DNA of 64,000 bases from NCBI GenBank assembly GCA_950295325.1, contig OX485803.1, positions 10,168,001 through 10,232,000 of the forward strand, written 5' to 3'. Below the pieces are notes generated by a model, which saw only the letters and a program-made list of their open reading frames with translations, did no database searches and was not told where the DNA came from. Both the position numbers and the translations under genes were made by a program. Numbering within the stretch: position 1 is the first letter of the stretch; each line of letters begins with the position of its first letter. This DNA comes from Polytrichum commune. Its lineage: Eukaryota > Streptophyta > Polytrichopsida > Polytrichales > Polytrichaceae. Of this stretch, positions 39,174 through 49,820 are shown one piece after another.

Positions 39174-40081
39174 CCCAAGTTGGATCATCAGCCCCTACTG
39201 ACTCTCCACCTCATTCGATTTATGTTCCCCCCTATGAAGTTGCAATTACACATGCTCCCATCCTTGCATGTTTTATGCCCCCATATCCACCTCATTTGCA
39301 TGATGTGTTAGAAAATATTCAACAACACAAATATGAGGAAGACAAGTTTTGGGAGGTTATATCACCAATGCTAAAACCTCTTTAGTTTGAGCATAACCCT
39401 CCTCAACCACTTGCCCGTTAGAAACTAATGTCCGAAGTTGTTGAGGTCCCCTTCTCGGGGTTAGTTCAATGTCAAAAGGTACAAAAACAAGGTCAACATG
39501 TGGCATCACAAAGGACAAGAAACATAAGATTATTGAATCTATTGCTATGAAGGCAACAATTCTACAAGAAGCATCAGCCACAAATATGTCTATGAGAGAT
39601 TTGGTTTATATTTCTTTTTGTATTTGAATGCTTAGTTATATTGGTTTATTTGAGAACCAAGAGGCCTCCCAATGCTTGACACTTCCCAATAGTACATTAA
39701 GTGGAAGAAGTTCATATATCCAATTTTTGGAAATTTGCTATTGTATCTTGCAACATTGATTGACCTACCACCCCAATTCATTTGTGTGCCATTAGTAAGA
39801 TATTTCATAGTGTTTCATTTTAATGGGTTTTTGTGCTCCAAAACAATTAATAAAAAAATACAAGGTTTTATTGTGACTAGGCGCTCGTGTGCTACGCAAA
39901 GGTTGATCTTCTTGTTTGGACTTCCACTTGAAAGCCGAAAGCCAAGTATATGATCGATGCCTTAATGGAAGATTCCAAGTACTTTAAGTTTGATGAAGAC
40001 GTTGGATCCTTTTCCAATTATTTCCATACATTAAGATAAACCAAAACAACCAATTTTGATGAAAGATCTGCAACTTAAGGT

Positions 40082-40223
40082 TTTTAAGAAAATGAGGAAT
40101 ACCATGTTGTATAATGTTATGCTTATAGATGATTCTCTATATAGGAACTCTGATTTTTAAGAAAACGACGAATGCCATGTTGTATAATGTTATGCTTATA
40201 GATTATTCTCTATATACGAACTT
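40082..40223. repeat. Tandem duplication, about 75 bp, two copies
   Basis: The segment TTTTTAAGAAAATGAGGAAT followed by CCATGTTGTATAATGTTATGC and ATTCTCTATATA occurs at about 40082-40150. It is repeated with a few substitutions at about 40157-40223. Confidence 0.8.
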
Positions 40224-41530
40224 TCATAATCATTGGAATCATGCAAGCCATCCTCCCATTTTAAAATTTGATATGCATATCGAAGACAAATACCTCCTCA
40301 GTCCATTGCTTGAGTGGTTGAGACACCTTGTGGACTCAAACATATATTTCAAGAAGATTGTTGGAAATAACCCCTTTCCATTTGAGAAACCCCAACTTTG
40401 TAAGTTTGAAGCTCGTTGGGTCTCACTAGCGCATCACTACTCGAAGCAGCTATGCCCTCACGATGTGGATAGAATAGAGGAATTGCAGCCAAAGTATCAA
40501 CAATGGGAGATTTCCCAATGCATTCTTCATGATCCCACAGTGCTATGTTATTTTTTTCACATTTCAACAAGAATAAGTTTACTAAAAACAAAATAAATAA
40601 TTGATTATCCTTCCCCCATACGGTGTCATGGAGAATTCCCATATTTTTTCCTACAACTCCATAGGACATTGTGAAATCAACACAACAAGCTCCTAGGTAC
40701 TTTAGGTACTCTAGGAGTATCCACATGGGCCAATCACTATTGGAATGCGGTTTGGCATATCTTCATAAGATGTCCATGTCCTCATTTCCCTTGAGCATGC
40801 CACGGAGTTGGGCTCGGGTTTACACATTTTTTAGTTTTGTTCAAGTTCCTTTGATTTTTTTCTAGGAAGCAAAATATTGATCTATGACTTTGACATCTTA
40901 TAATGTTTTGATATTCATCTTGGAACCAAAGACTGTGAATTGTATTTGTCAAGTCCTTGGCAATGTTTCTTTGTATACTACCAATAGTGTTTTGAGCTTC
41001 CATGAATGAATATGTATGAATGTATTTATTGTTTATTCCACATTTTCCCAACACATGTGTTTCTTGAGACTAGGATCGGGAGCTCTCCCTATGCATCATC
41101 TCCACATAATTTTGATGTCTCTATCACCCCTATGCAACCTACATACCAACCCCAACCCAAGCCCTTCAAGTTGATCATTCTCTCTATCCATGGTCTAATT
41201 TGTAGTTGCTCTTTACCAAGGGTGAGACAAAAGGCCATTATGTGTTCTAACGGACATGGTAATCTTGGAAGGGATAAGTTGTGGGATTTCAAAGTTTGTT
41301 TGAGGTTACAAAAATCTATGTCACTAGTCTTACAAAGTTTCCATGTTATTGTATGGTTGTCCTTCACAATGTTCTTTGATGCTTATTTTTAGATAACATC
41401 ATTTGTAGACCAATATTTGTGTGGGGTAGATCATAGTGCACGAACACAAATGGGTTTATTATTAGAGATGTATCTTTCCTCTTTATAGAGAAGATTCCTC
41501 TTTAAGCACTACGTATATATGTTTGGTTGT

Positions 41531-41531
<1 letters not shown>

Positions 41532-41561
<30 letters not shown>
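41532..41561. repeat. (ATTT)n microsatellite
   Basis: About seven uninterrupted tetranucleotide units. Confidence 0.9.
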
Positions 41562-43795
41562 GACGATTAGCCTAGCAAACACACCAGAAACAAGGCCTCA
41601 TATTGATGCTACTTCCCACACTTGGCCTGGACTTTGAATTATAAATAATATCACCACCGCATGTTTCCTTTACATTGAGAAACTTACACACACATCAAAT
41701 GTTCTTTTGTATTTGGGAAATCGTATTACAAATGGACAACCCCCAATTCAACATTGCTATAAATAGTTTGGTCCATGTACGCCCATCGATTGCTTGCAAA
41801 ACTTAACAAAATCTTGGAACACATTGAGTGAGTATGTCCCAATCTCTTATAATTCAGGTTTAGTTTATTTTTCTATGTTACTATCACAAACCATGAGGTC
41901 TCTTGATCCATCATTATGATATATTCTTTATCTATTTAATTGCATTGAAACACTCTAAGTTTCCTCTTCTTTATGTATCAAGTGTCTATGTGCGTGGCAT
42001 TGCTAGTCATCACATTTTTGAAACCCATGAAAATTCCAAAGAAGTGCGTGGACTTTGTGACTCATGAAACTATCAGAGTGTAACTCCTATGTTGGTTACG
42101 ACATTAGGCAAATCATTGTTCCTTATTTTTCCTCACCACGATGCAGGAGGTTGCGTCTTAGACAATGTTTACAACTTTCAGGAGGTTGTGTGATTTTTGT
42201 ACTTTGACACCAAGGTGTGAATTTCTTCTTTCCAATTTTCTTTGCTCTATATTGTTGCTAGCTCAATTGTGTTCTCTTTGTCTTTTGCAAGTTCAACCAA
42301 CTCATCTCCTTATGAATTCTCATGTGCTTTCCACACCTCAAGGTTTTGCCAACGAAAGTTGAGCCAACGACTACCAAGACACCGAGAGCTCTTATGGTCC
42401 TCTGCTAATTCCACATTAAAGGCATGAAATTTGTTTGGAGGTTGTAGAGATGGTGGTTGATTCAAGATTGTTTAACTAGTGAGAACCCTCTAATTTCATA
42501 TCGATATAGTAGAAGTATATAGTCTAGGCTTTCTATATATTCTTGGATTGTAGTTTATTTTATGGTTTATTGTACATTGCTTGATGAAATGCACAACTCA
42601 TGTTTTACATTTTAAAAATAAATTCAAATGTCTAAAATCCCATTTTTATTCTCCACATGTGCTCCATTTTAAATAAATTGTTAAGTGTATTTTAATTCTG
42701 GTGCTAAAGATGGGGAGACCTCCTGATGCTTTTGAAGATTAAACTTGTTGAAATATGTTGTTGTGAAATTTGTAGTATACTATGCTACTTCTATGAATAT
42801 TTACTCTTTAATTAAAGTGAAGAATAAGTTGGGCATTGGGAGCGCCCCTAGTCCCATCCTTGTTACTATAATGTTTTAGGGCTTCTATTATTATATTCCT
42901 AATCAACTTAACATTGATCATCATTAATTTACTAAATTAAAACATTATACTCTTTGATTGTCTAATTTTAGTTAAATACTTGTTTGAATCCTTAGCGATA
43001 TCTTGAATGTTATACTACTAAAATATGTTGGAAATCCAAATAACTATCCTTTGAAGTTTAAATATTCAAAATGATCATAATGAACTTTGCGTATTCTATT
43101 GGAGGATCCTACTATACAAGTCTTTCGCAAGATCGTATGATAGAATTTAACACGTTATAATTTTGGACTTGGTCTTGGACTTAGTCCAATTTTACTTAAA
43201 TATGTCTTATTACACATACTAGGTATGTTTCTAGAATGTTGGCATTAAAGAAAATACTTAGAAGCACGCATTGTTGTGTTTGTGTTCCGATACACAACCC
43301 AACCACCAAAAGGATGTAGACACTTTTGAAGACCATTTGGTGGGCCAAGGGAGCCCTAAATTTTAAGCAATGAAATCTGTATGGACAAATGATGGGAGGT
43401 AGATGTACATGTGACCCTTTCAAATTTACAAATTCTTACAAATAACTAAATATCTAAATCAAACCAAAGGCAAATAACTTAAAATTGGGAAATAACATCT
43501 TTCAAATTCACCATGAAAGCAAAATGTACAATATAATCTTTGATATTCCAAACATACCAAACATGTGTAACATATTGTATTTGTGTCTATTTTAAGATCC
43601 AAAATGTATTAGTTATTACCCCATTTCATACAATGTCAAAACGCCAAACCAAATCAAAGACAAACTCCAAAAGCTATTTGAAAATATTATTTTTCAATAT
43701 ACTTCAAGAGATAATTATTCATTTAAAAGTACATGCTCAATCCAACCCACCAATTGCCATAAAATAAAGTGGGCATGACGGGGCGTATGGGAATA

Positions 43796-44301
43796 CAGTA
43801 ATCTCCCGCTTAAGTACACACCCGTTTAAGTACGCATCGCGGTTAAATGTGCAATGTTTTTGAAAAAAAATCAGGGTTCATATTTTATTGTTTGAACATG
43901 TCATGCAAAGTCATTTGCCATGAATGCATGACTTTTTTACGCTTGGCATTCAATGTCAATTTGTTAATGTCTTGCTGAAACATCTCAAACGATTGTTGCA
44001 ATTCATCATACATCTATCCAGCTTCCATTTGAACACTGGAGCAAAGCAATTGGTCGTTGATGTCGAGGACAATGTTGTGTAGAGCTTCAAAGCCTTTGAA
44101 GTTGGTGGCACATTTAGATTCAACAAATGTCTCGATAGGCTAGATTTCAGTCAAGCGGGTTGCCTCAAGTTTCGTCCATTTAACATTGCGATTCATCGAA
44201 TCAGATGGTCTAGAAAGCGATATGAGTAAAGCACTCACCTACCATCTAAGTGCACACCAATGGCTCCAATTCAAACTGCGTACTCAAGTAGGAGATTACT
44301 A
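43796..44301. mobile_element. Pogo/Lemi-like Tc1-mariner element, non-autonomous
   Basis: The left end is CAGTAATCTCCCGCTTAAGT. The right end, inverted, is TAGTAATCTCCTACTTGAGT. Both are flanked by TA (43794-43795 and 44302-44303), the duplication expected for Tc1-mariner elements. CAGTA starts are typical of plant pogo-like elements and their MITEs. The 506-bp interior has scraps of a minus-strand frame (for example KCATNFKGFEALHNIVLDIN) but no intact transposase, so it is a deletion derivative. Confidence 0.75.
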
Positions 44302-44303
44302 TA

Positions 44304-45484
44304 GCATATTAGGGTTAAGGTAGATGAGACTAATTCACTTAGCTTCCTTAATTGGACACCTATTGTTGGCTCTTAATCAACAATACCTTCACTCTAATTC
44401 AATGGGTGGGTAATGCATGATGATTCAGTCACAACCTTGATGATATTTGGGTTAGTTACCTTTGCAAAAATCAAACTACACCCAACATTCTCCAATATTA
44501 GGAGTATTGTCCATTGCGCTATGACATGCTTGGTTTTTGTGGTGAAGTGGAATGTAGTTGTGAGGTGAAAATCGACTTGTATTGTGGGTATTTTGTAATG
44601 AAAAACCAATTCATCAACATTTTATCTTCCCCATCACCACTTTAGAGACATGGCACAACTGATATTGATATTGAACTTGGGTTTTCATTGGCAAACGACC
44701 CATGTAGAACGTGCTAGTGATGTTGTCCACTTACACAAAATTGAATGATGAAAGGGTCCCCCTTATAATACCAAACTAGGAAGCATATAAGCTTTCATTT
44801 CTACAACCGAAATCAACACCTTCCTCAACTCCGATTTCAAATCCTTTTGTCATGATTTGCATTTGCTAAAATGCTCAAGCTCGTGATGCTTGAATTCATT
44901 GGTTGGATGATTCCACATGGCTGAAGGTGTCCACATTAACCTCATCTACCTTAGACAACAAAGTCAATGAATGTATTCGGGGTTGTACATACTCTTGGTT
45001 GGATATAGGGAAACCAATGTGTTTCCATGTGCATTAAATTATTTAGCTATATGGGTGTGTTTTGTTCTATATTTAGCATCTGACATGGGCCTCCACTATC
45101 CTACCTTCGTGGGAAGAAACTTAGAAAATAAGAAGAAATGGACACCAATATGAATGACAAATGATGCCGGTATGAATAGTAGAAATATTGTGAATAACAT
45201 CATTATTTTCAATGAGAGTGTTTCTATGAGTAGCATCTTTAGGGGAAAATACCGGAATGCATTGTGTTTGTTGTGAATATTGCCAAGATGAACAATGAAT
45301 CATGTGAATAACTCCACCAAAATTTTCAAGTGTCAATTTGAATGTATGAATAGTAAGTGGATATTTTTACTTTGTTCGAGAGACCACAAAATATAATTGA
45401 CATATTCCAAGGCCACGAAACCGACCCACATGGCTGAATATTGTTATATGAAATCATGAAGGGGCCATATTCAACTTGGCCACA
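44304..45484. other. Gene-free interval
   Basis: AT-rich sequence with only short open frames and no recognisable feature. Confidence 0.35.
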
Positions 45485-47095
45485 TGTGAGCCCAAAATGG
45501 TGCCCACATGTGGTGATTAACTCTTCGAAACCAATTTTAGTTTGACTTCGATGTGTTATGATTATTCACAAAACATAAAAAGAGTGAAGTGTGGTTTGGA
45601 TTTAAGTTTAGGCTTTAGAATGTGTTGTGTGATTATTTCAAGGTTTGATTTCAATAGGAGAATGCCTTGATTATGTAAGTAGGGGGTAAGGTGAAGCAAG
45701 GTGAGCTCCGCGGGTTAAATGCCCACTTTTGGATCCACCTTGGTAGTTTAGGAAGAAGGAAGCTTGGTGGATGGGGATTAGTCCCTACTTTAGAGGTGAA
45801 GGTTAAAGGATTGTGATTGGAGGTGCTAATCCTCTCACCCTATCCTCGCCTCTCTCTCCCTCTCTCCCTCTCTCCCTCTTTGCTACTTAAGGTGTTTTCT
45901 CTCTCATTTTTCCTCTCTCTCTCCATCAAGCGCTCTCAAGGGAGCAAGCTCCTAAGAGCTTGAGCCACGTGTGTGGGTTATTAGTTTTAGTGAAGTTAAT
46001 TAGTTAAGCTCTCTCTCTCATTATCTCTCAAAGGGGGGAAGCTCTTAGAGCTTGAGACAAGGGTGTGGATTAAGTAGCTCTTAGAGTAGTTGTGTGTTAG
46101 ATTAGTTCATTAGCGGGGTAAGTTAGTACATTTAGCCAAAGTACAAGGAGAAGGGAGTTAGGGTGATGCTTGATTAGCACCTAGGGTTGCTTATTGAAGG
46201 CAGCTCATAGATGACCCAAGGCCGAAGCCAACCAGTTTTAGTTCCCAGTTTCAGTTCCAGGGCCGAAGCCAACCGGTTCCTGTTCCAGGGCCGAAGCCAA
46301 CCGGTTCCTGTTCCAGGGCCGAAGCCAACCAGTTTCAGTCCTAGAGCCGAAGCCAACCAGTACCAGTTCAGGGCCGAAGCCAACCAGTTTCAGTCCCAGG
46401 GCCGAAGCCACCCGGTTCCTGTTCCAGGGCCGAAGCCAACCAGTTTCAGTCCCAGGGCCGAAGCCAACCAGTACCAGTTCAGGGCCGAAGCCAACCAATT
46501 TCAGTCCCAGGGCCGAAGCCAACCGGTTCCAGTTCCAGGGCCGAAGCCAACCCAAGTACCAATTGATCCTGTGGGAGTGCAAGTAATTAAATTAGGCCTA
46601 GCAACTTAGTTGCTTAGCCCGAAAATTAATCTAAATCACACTAGGCTATTGTAGGCTATCCTAGATCTTAGGTAAGGGTTGGGATTCATTAGACTAGTTA
46701 TGGTTGTGTGTGACTCTTTGAATGTATTAATGATGGACTATTGAGGTGAGTGTTTTTAAACACTTGCAATCTCTTTGTCAAAATAAGATCACGTGTGCAA
46801 CGAATGGAGAATGTGGAGGATCCTGGCAAGGGCAATACAAGGGAAGTAAAGATCAAGGGTGTTAGGGGAATCTCTTTAAGGGCATGCGTGGCCAAGGCCG
46901 CGGGTTGGACCCTTGAGAAATCAAATTCCACCACACGCCAAGAGATTCAAAATAATGTAACAAGTTGAGTTAATATAAAGTGAGTACCTTGGGCATGAGA
47001 GCCACATAGCAATTCACATTATGACGTTATGAAGTGAATGTGATTCTCAAAACCATCACCCGGACTAGGACGCTTAAGGGTGGTGGGTTTGGCCT
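45485..47095 (+). mobile_element. Minisatellite-bearing LTR-like repeat, copy 1
   Basis: It starts TGTGAGCCCAAAATGGTGCC and shows an AACATAAAAAGAGTG TATA-like region near 45575. A CT-rich stretch (45845-45930), a 28-bp minisatellite and a short frame containing GVRGISLRACVAKAAGW follow. It ends in CCGGACTAGGACGCTTAAGG with GTGGTGGGTTTGGCCTCA. The same order (start, TATA region, minisatellite, RACVAK frame, final block) occurs inverted in the insertion at 49821-52819, so both belong to one family. The far border near 47095 is where similarity stops; no primer site was located. Confidence 0.6.
46217..46556. repeat. Minisatellite, about 28-bp unit, about 12 copies
   Basis: CAGGGCCGAAGCCAACCGGT followed by TCCTGTTC or TTCAGTCC alternates through the array with small length changes (27-30 bp). 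All frames stay open on both strands because the unit lacks stop codons, so the long open frames here are artefacts of the repeat. Confidence 0.9.
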
Positions 47096-49318
47096 CACAC
47101 CACATGATTAGGATTGTTGATGCTTTACATGGAGTTGATCCTTTAAATTGAGGATGTCGTTCGGAGAGACACTACGTGAATCGCGTATTAAAGTCAAAGG
47201 CAATCTGGAGAGATAGTTTAAAAATATACGAATCATCGAATGTGCTCCCATTCGGAGGCAAAATACAACTAAACTGTGCCACATATTTGTACACGTGTCA
47301 TAGTAATATAAAAACATAAAATTATCCATAATGGCCCAAAAAAGAAAGAAAGAAACAACAACTTACGCATCAAAGCTTGGTTATGAAAACCAACATCCTG
47401 CGGAGGCCGTACCAAATCCATGTGGCTTGAACACATTGCACAGTTATTGTTATGTGCGTGCAATAATCCAACCCTCAAACCCTAGGCCTCAACTTTGAGC
47501 TAAGTCCAATTGAATCCCTAAAGCCGATGGGGCCTAAGGTACTCTTAAGTAAGCGCATGAAGTTGGTCATCAAAATGTCGGGGTTCACATCAAAGTAGGA
47601 GGAGGTCGTGGTGGAGCCCCAACCAGTGACCGGGGAGATTTTTGGGCATACTAATTGGTTGAGATCCTAGTGTTTGCAAGTCCAACCGGTTAAGTTACAT
47701 GTTGACATATCCTTCGGTTTTCCTTTGTTATAGTGGGTATATTCTATAGATTCCTCTAAAATGATGGATAATTTTCATGCAGTCTTGAACTTCAACCGGT
47801 TATTTCTCAAACTCATCCGGTTCATTTGTAACTAACTGCCGGTTCTTCCCAATCATTGGCCCCGAGGGGGTGGGCACCCTATCGTTCCAGTCGGCCAAAT
47901 TGGCGGGCCAAGCAGTCCATAGCATGCAGTGTTCAAGTTCGAAGTGTGCACATGCATTTCAATGTGAAGGGTTTCAAAATAAATCACACTTCACGCAAAC
48001 TTTCAAACTTTTTTGCAACACTTCACAAAACCAAAAAAAACAAAAAAACTTGATATTGGTTGTTTGGTATTGAATATGGAAATAATATGATGTCTCACTA
48101 TATTGAAGAAATACATGGAACGAAATGAGGTCCTAACATTATTTAGATTCCCTACATAATGCACTTAATCATCAGGCTAAGCCTTCCGGTTTTTGGTCGA
48201 TTTCCAAGTGTCAAAAATTCTAGCCCAATTCATATTTTTCATCGGAAGACCGCATCATGACACTCACATCAATGCATCCAATGTTTCAAGTTTCAATCAA
48301 CTCATGTGATCACTCTTCACCCAATTATGTTTGGAAAATCCACATTCACATGTAGTTGTGCTTGCCAAGCCGAAGTTGCAAAGTCGAAATTGCAGGAGTT
48401 ATTGGAATTTGGAAGTGTCTGCTAGAGTGCCAAGAATGGAGTCGAATTATTTTTTTATTTGCAAATTGCAGCCATTGTATTTTGTGACAAATTGTTTTTG
48501 GAGAAACCTTCCATGTGATTGGTGGAAACTTTGCAAAACACATTTTTGTGAAGTTCCCAAAATCTAAAAAAACTTCTTTGATGGCCAAAATGGCATTCGA
48601 TAGGTGTTGAAGACTTCAATATTGAACACCGATAGCATGTCTCCGCCATGCCCATGGCAACCTCAAATTAGACTAAAGCAAGGTTGAGATTCAGACAGGG
48701 CATAGTTGTTTCATAACATATAGCAACAAATGTATGGGTCCTAAGTTACACAACATTGCTATAAACATGAGCAACGAGCCACTAGGGCCAAAGGCTCGTG
48801 TTGGTGGAAGGGGAAGGCTCACATATTCTAACTAATTTGAACAAAAGCAAGCAGTGCATAATCAAAGTTGATGAGAACTTAGGACATTTCTTTATAATGT
48901 AGTGTATGCTCATCTGAGACAACAAAAGAACATTTTTTTTTGGTCAAGATTCTAAATGGTTTTATATGCATATCCTTTCACTTGCATAAATGAATATGAA
49001 TTTTTTTTTCAAACTCTTTGTTGCTACAAACTCTATGTGAAATGGATGGCTCAACCATTTAATTTTTTTTTAAAACATACTCATGCAAAGAAGTATTGGT
49101 AGTGAGCCTTGAAATTTCAAAATATAGAAAACAATGATCTTCATTGCACTTCTACTAGATACTCTTTTCTTAGGAACATAAAAATCCTGGATGGGGGCTT
49201 CAACTCACACAATGAGAATATATTTACATTCAATGAATGCACAATTATAGATTGCGTAATCAATCAAAACATTGTCCAAAACATCGATAGCATGCTAGAA
49301 AAACCTTCTGCTCTTCAT
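47096..49318. other. Gene-free interval before the chromovirus
   Basis: No gene recognised. Several AACCGGTT-type phrases occur between 47690 and 47835 without a clear repeat period. Confidence 0.35.
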
Positions 49319-49602
49319 TGTAACATGGGCCACTATTGGTACATGTTGGACTAGAACTAAGATAACAATAGTCTAGAATGAGTTTAAAGTAAAAGCATAG
49401 AGTTTATTATAGTTGAACTTACTTTTACTTCAATTAAACTTAAGACAACCGGGGATGGTGGGTAGGTATATAAAATAGGCTCTTGTGCAAGAGTAAGAGT
49501 TTTTTATTTTTTATTTTTTATTTTAATAAATTTGTATCTTACCTCGTTGTTGGGTGGTTCATGCCAAAGAAAATTCCAACAAGGAATTAGAGTTTCGTTA
49601 CA
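49319..49602 (+). repeat. Chromovirus 5' LTR
   Basis: 284 bp, beginning TGTAACATGG and ending GTTACA. A TATA-like GGTATATAAAA lies near 49466. The first ~185 bp match 57522-57706. The end is set by the primer site three bases downstream. Confidence 0.9.
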
Positions 49603-49605
49603 TTT

Positions 49606-49617
49606 TGGTATCAGAGC
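49606..49617 (+). other. Primer-binding site, initiator tRNA-Met
   Basis: TGGTATCAGAGC exactly matches the complement of the 3' end of plant initiator tRNA-Met. Confidence 0.93.
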
Positions 49618-49820
49618 CGATTTTTGTTTCAAGAGGAAGATGGCATCTCTTAAGATGAATGTTTCAGTAACTCCAGAGATGGAGAATACGTCAGGGAATA
49701 GTATCACTATTCAAAACCTTATACTAGAGATGGGGGGATTGAAAAGGGCCATGGAGCGCATTGAGGTGAAGATGGCGATGTTGGAAGCCAACATAGTAAA
49801 AGAGCCAATGAAGTGCAAAC

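Larger units (their letters stand above)
37331..43795. other. Degenerate region, possible retroelement remains
   Basis: No identifiable gene. Plus-strand open stretches near 39029-39385 (118 codons, proline-rich) and 40129-40596 (155 codons) may be remains of transposon coding sequence, but I recognise no domain. There are six palindrome-family sites between 39.15 and 42.85 kb, a tandem duplication at 40.08-40.22 kb and an (ATTT)n tract at 41532-41561. Confidence 0.35.

Noticed and set aside
46211-46609. Long overlapping open frames on both strands
   Set aside because: They are produced by a 28-bp minisatellite that lacks stop codons; the predicted proteins are pure repeats.
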